Of a stretch of DNA of 64,000 nucleotides, positions 26,266 through 35,333 are shown piece by piece. Source of the stretch: Mucilaginibacter phenanthrenivorans (GTDB lineage: Bacteria; Bacteroidota; Bacteroidia; Sphingobacteriales; Sphingobacteriaceae); the NCBI RefSeq assembly GCF_024721155.1, contig NZ_JAHVAP010000001.1, positions 372,001-436,000 on the forward strand. The letters are read 5' to 3'. The notes beneath the pieces were generated by a model. It was not told the origin of the DNA. It was given only the letters and a program-made list of their open reading frames with translations, and searched no databases. The translations under genes and the position numbers were made by a program. The first letter of the stretch is position 1. Each line of letters opens with the position of its first letter.

Positions 26266-26508
26266 TTATCCCCCGCTCACCGGCGGTATAATAGCAATTT
26301 CATCCCGTTCATGCAGGTTATCGCCAGGCAAGGCGTATTCATTATTCACTGCCACCATGTAGGAGGCCAATTGCTTTAAACGAGGGTATCGCTGCTCTAA
26401 AAGGTATTTTAAATTATAAACGGTTGCGTCGTTGGTCAGCTCCAGGTTAACCGACGGGGTGCCGAAGATGTCTTTTGCTATGCCGAATGCCAGGATCTTG
26501 ATCTTCAT
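26266..26508 (-). CDS. moaD: Molybdopterin synthase sulfur carrier subunit MoaD
   Basis: Ubiquitin-like sulfur carrier of 80 residues that ends in the Gly-Gly needed for adenylation and thiocarboxylation (IIPPVSGG). The N-terminal strand IKILAFGIAKDIFG, LKYLLEQRYPRL and AVNNEYAL fit the beta-grasp family. It is upstream of moaE on the same strand and divergent from fdhD. Its probable activator is the MoeB-rhodanese protein encoded nearby. Confidence 0.94.
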   Translation of the reverse strand: MKIKILAFGIAKDIFGTPSVNLELTNDATVYNLKYLLEQRYPRLKQLASYMVAVNNEYALPGDNLHERDEIAIIPPVSGG

Positions 26509-26543
26509 GGGGTAAAATTAGGGTAAATTGTAATAAAAACAGG

Positions 26544-26575
26544 TTGTTAGTTCGAATTATTTGCCCGTATATTTA
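26544..26575 (+). promoter_or_regulatory. Candidate promoter of the fdhD operon
   Basis: TTG at 26544-26546, a 21-bp spacer, then TATATTTA at 26568-26575 (last base differs from TAnnTTTG). It lies in the divergent moaD/fdhD spacer, about 80 nt before the fdhD start. Confidence 0.4.
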
Positions 26576-26656
26576 TCTGAAACAATCTGAATCGGCAATG
26601 GTTTTCTATAAATTAGGAAGAGGCATTTTTAGCTCAAACTCGTCATCGCAAATTTT

Positions 26657-27517
26657 ATGTCTGAAATAAAACGAATCCCAATTATCAATGTGATTGATGC
26701 TGAATGTATTGACACCTATGATGCGCTTGCCATTGAAGAGCCTTTGGAGATTCGTTTGGAATATATGTTAGCCGGCCAGCCAAAGGTTCAGAATATTTCA
26801 GTTACCATGCGCACGCCGGGTAATGACGCAGAGCTTGCAACGGGCTTTTTATTTACAGAGGGAATTGTAAAAAGCAGTACGGATATTGCCCATGCAGAAC
26901 ATTGCTTTATTGCCTGCGCGGAAAACAAAGAAAACGTGATCCAGGTAAAGCTACGCGATAGTGTAATTCCCAACCTGCAAAATACAGAGCGCAACTTTTA
27001 TACAACATCAAGCTGCGGCGTGTGCGGCAAGGGCTCCATAAATGCCATTCGTACCGTTGGTGATTTTGTACAACACAGCGATAATATTGTTGTGAATGGT
27101 GAGTTACTTCATAAATTGCCCGCTATGTTGCGGGAGAAGCAACAGGTTTTTGAAGCTACCGGCGGCTTACACGCTTCGGCGTCGTTTAATTCAGACGGTG
27201 AATTGCTTTTGCTCAGGGAAGATGTAGGCAGGCACAATGCTTTGGACAAGCTAATTGGCGCTGCTCTCAAACAAAATTTGTTACCGCTTGATAATCAGAT
27301 CCTGCTTTTAAGCGGGCGCGCCAGCTTTGAATTAATTCAAAAAGCGGTAATGGCCGGCATTAAAATTATTGCAGCAGTTGGAGCACCGTCAAGCCTGGCA
27401 GTTGAGCTGGCAGCAGAATTTGATATAACGTTAATCGGTTTTTTACGAAACCAACGTTTTAATATTTATACCGCGGGTCACCGCATACTATTACCTATTC
27501 ATGAAAATACGGATTAA
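26657..27517 (+). CDS. fdhD: Formate dehydrogenase accessory sulfurtransferase FdhD
   Basis: Transfers sulfur to the molybdenum cofactor of formate-dehydrogenase-like enzymes. The 286 residues include EEPLEIRLEY, MRTPGNDAELATGFLFTEGI, the essential cysteine pair in SSCGVCGKGS, TGGLHASASF, LLREDVGRHNALDKLIG and LLSGRASFELIQKA. It overlaps the next small gene by 17 nt, and that gene overlaps the large oxidoreductase by 4 nt, so the three form a tightly coupled operon. The partner for sulfuration is very probably that oxidoreductase. Confidence 0.95.
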   Translation: MSEIKRIPIINVIDAECIDTYDALAIEEPLEIRLEYMLAGQPKVQNISVTMRTPGNDAELATGFLFTEGIVKSSTDIAHAEHCFIACAENKENVIQVKLRDSVIPNLQNTERNFYTTSSCGVCGKGSINAIRTVGDFVQHSDNIVVNGELLHKLPAMLREKQQVFEATGGLHASASFNSDGELLLLREDVGRHNALDKLIGAALKQNLLPLDNQILLLSGRASFELIQKAVMAGIKIIAAVGAPSSLAVELAAEFDITLIGFLRNQRFNIYTAGHRILLPIHENTD

Positions 27518-27857
27518 AAGCAATTCAATCAGGTACCGGCTCACAAAGTCGGATGTAGCTGCATTGGTTAAGAACGGACGTTTGGAAGACAGCGTGGACT
27601 TTGGCCTGCAAAAGTTGGTTTATGAAATACAGATAGTGGAAGATTATGAGCTTTCAGCAACTTTTAATAACAGCACCATCACCCTGTTTATGCCGAAAAA
27701 GATGATTGACGAATTGGCCAATACGGATAAGGTAGGCTTTGAGAGCGCCCGGCATCCGCTGCATTTATTGGTTGAAAAGGATTTTACCTGCCTGGATAAT
27801 GTTGCCGAAGACCAAAGTGATAATTACCCCAATCCTTTAGCTGAGAAAACGTTATGA
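27501..27857 (+). CDS. Small conserved protein between fdhD and the molybdoenzyme gene
   Basis: A 118-residue soluble protein with no signal peptide or membrane helix. It starts MKIRIKSNSIRYRLTKSDV and continues with alternating strands (KLVYEIQIVED, ITLFMPKKMIDELA) and a short acidic tail. It may belong to the DUF7009-like small proteins of Bacteroidota; I cannot verify this. Function is unknown. Its start overlaps fdhD by 17 nt and its stop overlaps the large molybdoenzyme by ATGA, so it is made together with both. A chaperone or partner role in enzyme maturation is a reasonable guess only. Confidence 0.8.
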   Translation: MKIRIKSNSIRYRLTKSDVAALVKNGRLEDSVDFGLQKLVYEIQIVEDYELSATFNNSTITLFMPKKMIDELANTDKVGFESARHPLHLLVEKDFTCLDNVAEDQSDNYPNPLAEKTL

Positions 27858-30178
27858 GCGATAAAATAGAAACACCAGCAGCCGAAAACCCGGAGGAACT
27901 GCTGGATTTAAAAGTTACTGAGCCCAAAACATGGGCTGCAGGAATCCCGGCAGTAACTGCTGCGATGACCGATGTGATACAGGAAGCAGGGGTTGCGCGG
28001 GGTATGGAGGCGTTATTCCACATGAACAAAAAAGGCGGCTTTGACTGCTCCAGTTGCGCCTGGCCCGACCCGGATGATGATCGTTCGCCAATTGCCGAAT
28101 ATTGCGAAAATGGCGCAAAGGCGCTTGCAGAGGAAGCTACCACCAAAAAACTAACTGCAGACTTCTTTGCGCAAAATTCTGTTGCTGATCTTGCTAAACT
28201 GAACGACTACGAAATAGGGAAAAAAGGGAGAATAGCCCAGCCGGTATACCTGCCCAAAGGCGGCACGCATTATCAGCCAATTAGCTGGGATGCCGCCTTT
28301 AAAAAGATTGCCGGTCATTTAAATGCCTTAGCGTCACCAGATGAGGCAGCATTTTATACGTCGGGCCGTACCAGTAACGAGGCTTCGTTTACTTACCAGT
28401 TGTTTGTAAGAGAGTTCGGAACCAATAATATGCCTGATTGCTCTAACATGTGCCATGAATCGACCAGTGTTGCGCTGGCCGAAGCCATAGGTATTGGAAA
28501 GGGAACGGTTACTCTTAATGACTTTTACGATACGGATGTGATCATCATAATGGGGCAGAACCCAGGCACCAATCACCCCCGGATGCTTACTGCGCTGCAA
28601 AAAGCTAAGGAAAACGGCTCAAAAATAATTGCGGTTAACCCGCTCCATGAGGCCGGTTTGATGGGGTTCAAAAACCCGCAAACGGTAAAGGGGGTACTGG
28701 GCATTAGTACGCAACTGGCTGATCTTTACCTGCAGGTAAAGATAAATGGTGATATGGCGCTGTTAAAAGCCATTGAAAAATTGCTTTATGAAGCAGAGGT
28801 GGAGAATCCGGGTACCGTGTTCGATCACCAGCATATCAAAAAAAACACGGTTGGCTATACCGATTTCCTGCACCACCTTGATCAGTATAAGGTAGATGAC
28901 CTTGCAGTTGCTGCAGGCGTTCCTTTAAGGCAAATTAAGGAAGCCGCAGAAATGCTGAAGAACACCGGCAAAATAATAATCTGCTGGGCAATGGGGGTAA
29001 CCCAACAGGTAAACGGAGTTGACACCATTAAGGAAATTGTAAACCTTGCTATGCTTAAGGGAGCTATTGGCAAACCCGGTGCAGGCCTTTGCCCGGTTCG
29101 CGGCCATAGCAACGTACAGGGTAACCGCACCATGATAATATGGGATAAGCCGAAGCCCGAACAACTGGACAAGCTTAAGGAAGTATTCGGTTTTGAGCCA
29201 CCCCGCGGGCACGGTTACGATGTGGTGGAATCTATTGAAGCGATGAATGCTGGTAAATTGAAGGTGTTTTTTGCTATGGGAGGAAACTTTCTGTCGGCTA
29301 CGCCGGATACCCTTTATACTGCCGCAGGAATGCGCAAAATGAAGCTTACGGTAAATGTTTCTACCAAGTTAAACCGCAGCCATTTAATTCATGGTGAGGA
29401 ATCAATTATACTCCCCACACTGGCCCGAAGCGACAAGGACGTTGTTGGCGGCGAGGTGCAGCTTATAAGCTGCGAAAACTCGATGGGAGTGATCCAGATG
29501 TCGAAGGGCGTTTTGGATCCGATTTCGGATGATCTGATGAGCGAGAACCAGATAGTTTGTGAATTGGCAAAGGCAACACTTGGCAGCAGATCGGTTATCG
29601 ACTGGGATAAATACGCCAAAAGTTATGATGAGGTACGCAATATAATTGAAAAGGTGATCCCCGGTTTTGATGACTACAACAAGCGGGTGCGCGAGCCCGG
29701 CGGATTTTACCTGCCAAATGCCCCGCGCGAGGGTAAATTTAAAACAAAGGAGTTTGGCGATAAGGTGCCATTTACCATTGCCGGGCTGCCTGAACACAAA
29801 CTGGCCGACGATGAATATATGATGACCTCCGTACGCAGCCACGACCAGTTTAATACAACCATTTATGGCCTTGATGACCGGTATCGTGGCATCCACAATG
29901 AACGCAGGGTAATATTTATGAACCGCAAGGATATTCAAAAAGCGGGATTTAAAGAAGGAGAGCAGGTAGACTTATTTAATTACCATGGAGGAAAGGAAAG
30001 GGTTGCACGCCTGTTCGTGGTAGTGCCCTATAATATTCCCGAACGAAACACCGCCACTTATTATCCTGAAACAAACGTCCTGGTGCCAATTGACAGCGTT
30101 GCGATGAAAAGCAATACCCCAACGTCGAAGCTCATCTATATAAAAATAAAAAAACACGTTCCACAAAATAAAAATTAA
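27854..30178 (+). CDS. FdhF/YdeP-type molybdopterin oxidoreductase
   Basis: A 774-residue bis-MGD-type oxidoreductase, cytoplasmic since there is no Tat or Sec signal. The N-terminus has the YdeP-type DCSSCAWPDPDD rather than the full CxxCxxxC 4Fe-4S motif of classical formate dehydrogenases. Further segments are GRTSNEASF, CSNMCHESTS (possible Mo-ligand cysteine), MGQNPGTNHPRML, GAGLCPVRGHSNVQGNRTM, FFAMGGNF and a C-terminal molybdopterin-binding domain (TSVRSHDQFNTTIYG, RYRGIHNERRVIFMN). YdeP-family enzymes remain poorly defined; formate dehydrogenase activity is only one option. No electron-transfer subunits are nearby. Confidence 0.9.
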   Translation: MSDKIETPAAENPEELLDLKVTEPKTWAAGIPAVTAAMTDVIQEAGVARGMEALFHMNKKGGFDCSSCAWPDPDDDRSPIAEYCENGAKALAEEATTKKLTADFFAQNSVADLAKLNDYEIGKKGRIAQPVYLPKGGTHYQPISWDAAFKKIAGHLNALASPDEAAFYTSGRTSNEASFTYQLFVREFGTNNMPDCSNMCHESTSVALAEAIGIGKGTVTLNDFYDTDVIIIMGQNPGTNHPRMLTALQKAKENGSKIIAVNPLHEAGLMGFKNPQTVKGVLGISTQLADLYLQVKINGDMALLKAIEKLLYEAEVENPGTVFDHQHIKKNTVGYTDFLHHLDQYKVDDLAVAAGVPLRQIKEAAEMLKNTGKIIICWAMGVTQQVNGVDTIKEIVNLAMLKGAIGKPGAGLCPVRGHSNVQGNRTMIIWDKPKPEQLDKLKEVFGFEPPRGHGYDVVESIEAMNAGKLKVFFAMGGNFLSATPDTLYTAAGMRKMKLTVNVSTKLNRSHLIHGEESIILPTLARSDKDVVGGEVQLISCENSMGVIQMSKGVLDPISDDLMSENQIVCELAKATLGSRSVIDWDKYAKSYDEVRNIIEKVIPGFDDYNKRVREPGGFYLPNAPREGKFKTKEFGDKVPFTIAGLPEHKLADDEYMMTSVRSHDQFNTTIYGLDDRYRGIHNERRVIFMNRKDIQKAGFKEGEQVDLFNYHGGKERVARLFVVVPYNIPERNTATYYPETNVLVPIDSVAMKSNTPTSKLIYIKIKKHVPQNKN

Positions 30179-30221
30179 CAGCACCTTTACCCTGCATACC
30201 TTTTTTAAACGACATCAACTT

Positions 30222-30779
30222 ATGAAAAACATCCTGTTATTATTAACTATAATTTTTATGGTTGATGGTATTTCCTCGTGTGCAAATGCACAACAGTCTG
30301 ACAATTTGAAGATAGTGCTAGTGCGTCACGGCGAAAAGGAAGCAACCGGCGAGAGCCTAAACTGCCAGGGGCTAAACCGGGCAATACAACTCCCTAAGGT
30401 TATCGTCAGCAAATTCGGAACGCCATCGGTTATTTTTGTGCCAACGCTCAATGCCAAGTCGTCTACCACACATGCAAGGATGTTCCAGACTGCTAGTCCA
30501 TTGGCAATAAAATATAGCTTAAGCATCAATAGCAAATATGCAGTAGATGATTACCCGTCTTTGGCACAAAGCATACAGGCACAAACCGGTACTGTTTTAG
30601 TTGTTTGGGAACATAAAGCCATGGATAATATTTTGAAGGCTCTTGGAGTAAAAACCAAAGGGCTTAAGTGGGGCGACGACGATTTCGACAGCATTTGGAT
30701 AGTTACCTACAAAAATGGCAAACCTGTCTTATCTGTAGATAAAGAAGGGTTACACCCTGCCTCGAATTGTCAATTTTGA
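30222..30779 (+). CDS. Secreted histidine phosphatase family protein
   Basis: A 185-residue protein of the phosphoglycerate-mutase-like superfamily. An N-terminal signal peptide runs to about residue 24 (ANAQQ); the ISSC inside it could also be read as a weak lipobox. The catalytic RHGEK motif is at residues 35-39 and the second histidine at about 131 in VVWEHKAM. The protein is short (about 160 residues mature) and related to SixA-like periplasmic forms. Substrate unknown. It starts 43 nt after the molybdoenzyme and may be co-transcribed, but no functional link is visible. Confidence 0.82.
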   Translation: MKNILLLLTIIFMVDGISSCANAQQSDNLKIVLVRHGEKEATGESLNCQGLNRAIQLPKVIVSKFGTPSVIFVPTLNAKSSTTHARMFQTASPLAIKYSLSINSKYAVDDYPSLAQSIQAQTGTVLVVWEHKAMDNILKALGVKTKGLKWGDDDFDSIWIVTYKNGKPVLSVDKEGLHPASNCQF

Positions 30780-30885
30780 CGTGGTGTACTCAAATGCCTT
30801 CCGGGTTAAGCACCACTAACTCGGATGGATTCCTAATTAATGATTGTATATTATACATTTAAAGAAAAAAACTTTAAACTTGATC

Positions 30886-31752
30886 ATGAAATTGTATAAC
30901 ACAATTAAAGGCATCCTACTGGAATATAACGATGCGTCGTTTGTGATTGACGAGCCATGGGATACATTGATAAACCGGGATGATCTTGAGTGGTATCTTA
31001 AAGCCAAAACCAAATCTGCAACACAATTAACAGATGCCATAAAAGCCAAATGGCTGGCGGATGGCTCAATACTATCGCCGATAAGCCGCCAGGAAGTTTG
31101 GGCAGCAGGAGTTACCTATCTGAAAAGCCGCGATGCCCGGATGGAGGAATCACAAGTTTCGGGTGCTGCAAGTTTATATGATAGGGTGTATGATGCCGAA
31201 CGACCGGAATTGTTCTTTAAGGCGGCAGCATCACGCGTATCGGGACACGGGCAGCAGGTTTATATTCGCAAGGATTCCGCATGGAACGTGCCGGAACCTG
31301 AACTTACCTTATTTATTAATTCTAAGGGAAATATCCAGGGCTATTCCATAGGTAATGATATGAGCAGCCGCAGTATAGAGGGTGAAAATGCCCTTTACCT
31401 GCCGCAGGCTAAGATCTATGAAAAAAGCGCCGGACTAGGACCTTGTTTGTATGTTAGTTCAGCCCACATTGGCGGCGAAACAGCCATAAAGTTGAACATA
31501 AAGCGCAATGGCAATATTATTTTTAATGATGAAACAACTGTTTCACGGATAAAAAGGTCATTTGATGAACTGGTATCTTACCTGTATAGCGAAATGAGCT
31601 TCGACTATGGTTGCTTCCTGATGACCGGTACCTGCCTTGTGCCTCCCGGTGAATTTACCCTAAATGTAGGTGACGTTATCGAGATCAGCATTGATAAAAT
31701 TGGTACACTTGTGAATACCATTGCGATAAACCCCAAACATAAATCCAATTAA
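30886..31752 (+). CDS. Fumarylacetoacetate hydrolase family protein
   Basis: Probably cleaves or hydrates a keto-acid of deoxysugar catabolism, for example 2,4-diketo-3-deoxy-L-fuconate to pyruvate and lactate. The 288 residues show [25 protein letters not shown], the metal-binding [23 protein letters not shown] and [20 protein letters not shown], all typical of the FAH fold. ATG 30886 is used because the 14 residues that would precede it from TTG 30844 are low-complexity Lys-rich sequence. The gene opens a run with a sugar-linked lipoprotein, FucP, an SDR, a lactonase and GH172. Its substrate is inferred from that context. Confidence 0.85.
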   Translation: MKLYNTIKGILLEYNDASFVIDEPWDTLINRDDLEWYLKAKTKSATQLTDAIKAKWLADGSILSPISRQEVWAAGVTYLKSRDARMEESQVSGAASLYDRVYDAERPELFFKAAASRVSGHGQQVYIRKDSAWNVPEPELTLFINSKGNIQGYSIGNDMSSRSIEGENALYLPQAKIYEKSAGLGPCLYVSSAHIGGETAIKLNIKRNGNIIFNDETTVSRIKRSFDELVSYLYSEMSFDYGCFLMTGTCLVPPGEFTLNVGDVIEISIDKIGTLVNTIAINPKHKSN

Positions 31753-31755
31753 ATT

Positions 31756-32988
31756 ATGAGTATTCTGAAATATTCGTCCATTATCCTGGCGGCCTTATGC
31801 CTGAGCGCCTGCCAGGAAAAAAAGGCGCCAAAGCAGGAAGTTGTTGAGAGCCCTTATAAAAAGGGAACCTTTGGCTATGACCTGGATTTTTTAAAAAGGA
31901 AGGACAGTGTTGTTGTACTAAACAGTAAGGATGGTAGCGGGCAGATCATCATTTCACCGAAATACCAAGCTAAGGTATTTACATCAACGGCAGACGGCGT
32001 AAATGGCAAAAGTTTTGGATGGATTAATTATAAAACGTTCAGCCAGGAAAAGCTGGATGAGCATATGAATGCTTATGGGGGAGAGGACAGGCTATGGCTG
32101 GGACCGGAGGGCGGTAAGTTCTCCCTTTTCTTTAAGCCCGGCACGAAAATGGAATTTGCCAATTGGCACACGCCCGCTGCTGTGGATAATGAAGCCTGGA
32201 AACTCGTTTCAAATACTGATAAAAAGGCGTCGCTGAGCAAATCGGCTAAGCTGTTGAATTATGCAGGTACAACGCTTAGTTTGTTAATTAACCGTGATAT
32301 ACAAATTATTGAACCAGCTGATGTTAAAAAGATACTGGGGATAGATATGGATAGCAAGGTTAAATCGGTAGCCTTTCACACAACTACAACATTAACTAAC
32401 ACAGGTGATAAAGCCTGGGAAAAACAATCCGGCGCTCCCTGCATCTGGAATCTGGATATGTTCACTCCGTCGCCACAAGCCGTTACCATCGTTCCTTACA
32501 ATGATGGGACTGGCAAGGTAGCTACTACTGATTATTTTGGCGAAATCCCTAAGGATAGGATAAAATATAATAACGGCATCCTGTTATTTAAGGCTGACGG
32601 CAAATCGCGCGGTAAGCTTGGGATGCAAGCGGCAAGGGCAAAAAATATGGCGGGTAATTATGATGCGGAAAATAATGTACTCACCATTACGTTATTTGAC
32701 ACGAATCCGAAGGCGATTTACCTGAACCAGGAATGGCGCACTGATCGTGATCCATTTGTAGGTGACGCCGTGAACGCTTACAACGACGGCCCGCTTGCTG
32801 ATAAGACACAGATGGGACCATTCTATGAAATTGAAAGTGTATCGCCGGCAGCGTTTTTGAAGCCAAATGAAAAGCTGACGCATAACCATAGTGTATTTCA
32901 TTTTACCGGGGATAAGCAGGAATTGAACAATATTGTGTTAAAAACACTCGGAATATCGCTACAAGACATACAAGCTGCATTTAAATAA
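31756..32988 (+). CDS. Lipoprotein of unknown function (DUF6786-like)
   Basis: A 410-residue lipoprotein with lipobox LSAC (cysteine 19). The rest is a large beta-rich domain: GTFGYDLDFL, GGEDRLWLGPEGG, ANWHTPAAVDN, SGAPCIWNLDMFTPS, LFDTNPKAIYLNQEW and NDGPLADKTQMGPFYEIESVSPA. The tail (LKPNEKLTHNHSVFHF) and layout resemble the DUF6786 family and recall aldose-1-epimerase-like beta-sandwich proteins, but I recognise no catalytic residues. It starts 3 nt after the FAH gene and precedes fucP by 47 nt, so it probably acts on the same sugar at the cell surface or periplasm. Confidence 0.75.
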   Translation: MSILKYSSIILAALCLSACQEKKAPKQEVVESPYKKGTFGYDLDFLKRKDSVVVLNSKDGSGQIIISPKYQAKVFTSTADGVNGKSFGWINYKTFSQEKLDEHMNAYGGEDRLWLGPEGGKFSLFFKPGTKMEFANWHTPAAVDNEAWKLVSNTDKKASLSKSAKLLNYAGTTLSLLINRDIQIIEPADVKKILGIDMDSKVKSVAFHTTTTLTNTGDKAWEKQSGAPCIWNLDMFTPSPQAVTIVPYNDGTGKVATTDYFGEIPKDRIKYNNGILLFKADGKSRGKLGMQAARAKNMAGNYDAENNVLTITLFDTNPKAIYLNQEWRTDRDPFVGDAVNAYNDGPLADKTQMGPFYEIESVSPAAFLKPNEKLTHNHSVFHFTGDKQELNNIVLKTLGISLQDIQAAFK

Positions 32989-33035
32989 TTATCTTCAGCC
33001 GCCAATTATTTATTAACCAATTTTAAACCGAATTC

Positions 33036-34313
33036 ATGTCAAAAGACCAAAAGTTTGTCGCGTTAGCCTTAGTTACCTCCTTGTTTTTTATATGGGGGTT
33101 TGCTTTAAATCTGAACCCGATATTAATTGCACACCTAAAGAAAGCCTGCCAGTTAACAGATTTTCAATCGTCATTGGTTGATTCTGCTTCCTATATTGCT
33201 TATTTTCTGTTACCTATACCAGCTGCGCGGTTTATGCACCGGTATGGGTATAAGGGCGGAATCTTATTAGGCCTTGTTCTTTTTGCCATAGGGGCGTTTT
33301 TGTTTTTTCCCGCGGCCGCAGTCAGAAGTTACGCATTTTTCTTATCGTCTTTATTTGTGATTTTCAGCGGGGCGGCATTTTTGGAAACAGCGGCCAATCC
33401 TTATATAACCATACTTGGCGACCCTGCAACTGCAACACAGCGTATAAATTTTTCACAATCATTCAACGGATTGGCTGCTACACTTGGCCCTTTAGCCGGC
33501 GGAATATTTATCCTTTCGGGTAAAAACTTAACTGCAGCACAGGAAGCAGCCATGACGCCGGGGCAATTAAATGATTATTTAAACAAAGAAGCTTCCGCAG
33601 TGCAAATCCCTTATTTAATTATTGGGTTGGTTGTATTGGTTGTAGCAATATTGATATTCAGAACTCCATTGCCCGAAATTGTTGAAGAAGGTAGCGAGGA
33701 GGTTGATGTGGAAACGGGTACATTACTAAGTAAGATCTGGGCATTACTTAAGGTAAACCAGTTAAGAAAAGGAATAATTTCCCAGTTTTTTTATGTTGGG
33801 GCCCAGGCCGGGATCCTTGGCTTCTTTATCCGTTATTCCGAAAGGGTGGCCGGCTTAACCGAAACCTCGGCGAAATTTTATTTAGCGGCAGCTACCTTTT
33901 GCTTTATGCTGGGCAGATTCAGCGGTACTTATTTGATGAAATTTATAAATCCCGTAAAATTGCTTGCCTTTTATTGTTCAATGAATGTGTTGTTGCTCGT
34001 CGGGATCTTTTTCCTGCATGGCATGTTTACAATTTATGCATTAATGGGTGTTACGTTCTTTATGTCGATCATGTTCCCAACGGTATTTTCGTTAAGCACG
34101 GTTGGGTTGGGTTCCAGGACAAAATTGGGATCATCACTGGTAATAATGGGGATAGTTGGCGGAGCTATAATCCCACCGATAATGGGTAAGGTATCTGATT
34201 TGAGCAGCATTAAATTTGCTTACCTGATACCGATAATATGTTTTTCATACATCCTGTATTTTGCCTATAGGAATTTGAATATCAAAAAATTAGAAATTGC
34301 TGCAGGGCACTAA
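33036..34313 (+). CDS. fucP: FucP-type L-fucose:H+ symporter (MFS)
   Basis: Inner-membrane sugar importer with about 12 helices in 425 residues. The N-terminus FFIWGFALNLNPILIAHLKKACQL closely follows the FucP/GluP branch, as do SYIAYFLLPIPAARFMHRYGYKGG, FLETAANPYITILGDP, FSQSFNGLAATLGPLAGG and GLGSRTKLGSSLVIMGIVGGAIIPPIMG. FucP members carry L-fucose, or in some relatives other hexoses or glucose, so the sugar is inferred from the neighbouring lactonase and FAH genes. A long palindromic element separates it from the SDR gene downstream. Confidence 0.9.
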   Translation: MSKDQKFVALALVTSLFFIWGFALNLNPILIAHLKKACQLTDFQSSLVDSASYIAYFLLPIPAARFMHRYGYKGGILLGLVLFAIGAFLFFPAAAVRSYAFFLSSLFVIFSGAAFLETAANPYITILGDPATATQRINFSQSFNGLAATLGPLAGGIFILSGKNLTAAQEAAMTPGQLNDYLNKEASAVQIPYLIIGLVVLVVAILIFRTPLPEIVEEGSEEVDVETGTLLSKIWALLKVNQLRKGIISQFFYVGAQAGILGFFIRYSERVAGLTETSAKFYLAAATFCFMLGRFSGTYLMKFINPVKLLAFYCSMNVLLLVGIFFLHGMFTIYALMGVTFFMSIMFPTVFSLSTVGLGSRTKLGSSLVIMGIVGGAIIPPIMGKVSDLSSIKFAYLIPIICFSYILYFAYRNLNIKKLEIAAGH

Positions 34314-34318
34314 TACCC

Positions 34319-34427
34319 TTTGTCATTGCGAGGAGGAACGACGAAGCAACCTCGTAGCTATGCATGACAGATATACAAGTTCGCCCTGTATTCGACGAGG
34401 TTGCCACGCTTCGCTCGCAATGACAAA
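34319..34427. repeat. Long intergenic palindrome, TGTCATTGCGAG family
   Basis: Left arm TTTGTCATTGCGAGGAGGAA... (34319-34355) and right arm (34395-34427) ending GCTCGCAATGACAAA are imperfect reverse complements with a loop of about 39 nt. The same element lies in reverse orientation at 50210-50304. It recalls the extragenic TGTCATTGCGAG palindromes seen in many Bacteroidota. Confidence 0.75.
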
Positions 34428-34475
34428 ATGATTTAATACGGCAAGTGAGATAAATTACATTTTTTATATAACAAC

Positions 34476-35264
34476 ATGAACTTAGGTTTAACAAATAAAA
34501 TAATAATAGTAACGGGCGGTGCCAAAGGTATAGGAGCTGGAATAGTGAAGGTTCTGGCCGCAGAGGGCGCCGTTCCTGTAATAGTTGGCAGAAGTGCGGA
34601 GGATAACCTGGTAACGGTAAAGGAGATCGAATCGGCAGGTGGAAGAGCCTGGCATGTGGTTGCCGAACTTACCGAACCGGCAACTTGCGAAAATGCGGTG
34701 AAGGAGATCCTGCAACATTTCGGCCGCATTGACGGTCTTGTTAACAACGCAGGCGCAAATGACGGTGTCGGGCTTGAAAATGGCAATTATGAGAAGTTTA
34801 TGGCATCGCTGCATAAAAATGTGGTTCATTACTACCTGATGGCGCACTTTGCTTTGCCGGCCTTAAAGGAATCGAAGGGGCCGATATTGAATATTACCTC
34901 TAAAACATGGGAAACAGGCCAGGGGAATACATCCGGTTACGCTGCAGCAAATGGCGGGCGTGCTGCCTTAACCCGCGAATGGGCAGTTGAATTGTTAAAA
35001 TACGGGATCAGGGTTAACGCAATTATAGTGGCTGAATGCTGGACGCCGCTTTATGAGACCTGGATAAATACACTGCCAGATCCGGCTGCGAAAAGGAAGG
35101 AAATAGAAGCAATGATCCCGCTGGGAAACCGCATGACAACCGCGGAGGAAATAGCCGATATGACAGCCTTTTTATTATCAGAGAGGTCAAGCCATACCAC
35201 CGGGCAGTTAATTTATGTAGATGGGGGATACGTGCACCTGGATAGAGCGCTTGCGAATGCTTAG
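34476..35264 (+). CDS. SDR oxidoreductase, probable L-fucose (or deoxysugar) dehydrogenase
   Basis: NAD(P)-dependent short-chain dehydrogenase of 262 residues. TGGAKGIGAG is the cofactor-binding glycine motif at about residues 14-23, and NNAG follows at about 90. The catalytic serine is in NITSKTW and the tyrosine in SGYAAANGG, but the lysine four residues after the tyrosine (YxxxK) is replaced by asparagine. The C-terminus ends with GQLIYVDGGYVHLDRAL. Neighbouring fuconolactonase-like and FAH genes suggest it oxidises L-fucose to the lactone or 2-keto-3-deoxy-L-fuconate to the diketo acid. The missing lysine makes the reaction uncertain. Confidence 0.85.
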   Translation: MNLGLTNKIIIVTGGAKGIGAGIVKVLAAEGAVPVIVGRSAEDNLVTVKEIESAGGRAWHVVAELTEPATCENAVKEILQHFGRIDGLVNNAGANDGVGLENGNYEKFMASLHKNVVHYYLMAHFALPALKESKGPILNITSKTWETGQGNTSGYAAANGGRAALTREWAVELLKYGIRVNAIIVAECWTPLYETWINTLPDPAAKRKEIEAMIPLGNRMTTAEEIADMTAFLLSERSSHTTGQLIYVDGGYVHLDRALANA

Positions 35265-35306
35265 GGTGGTTGATTGAGTTGATTGGGAGCGTGGTTGATT
35301 AAGTTA
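35265..35306. repeat. Word-like intergenic repeat, GGTTGATT family
   Basis: GGTTGATTGAG, TTGATTGGGAG and GGTTGATTAAG follow one another in the SDR-lactonase spacer. This is a tandem-like degenerate word repeat. Confidence 0.5.
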
Positions 35307-35333
35307 AGTAAATAATAAAATATAGATACTTCA

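Noticed and set aside
29402..29938. 178-codon minus-strand frame
   Set aside because: Antisense to the conserved molybdoenzyme gene; no recognisable features.
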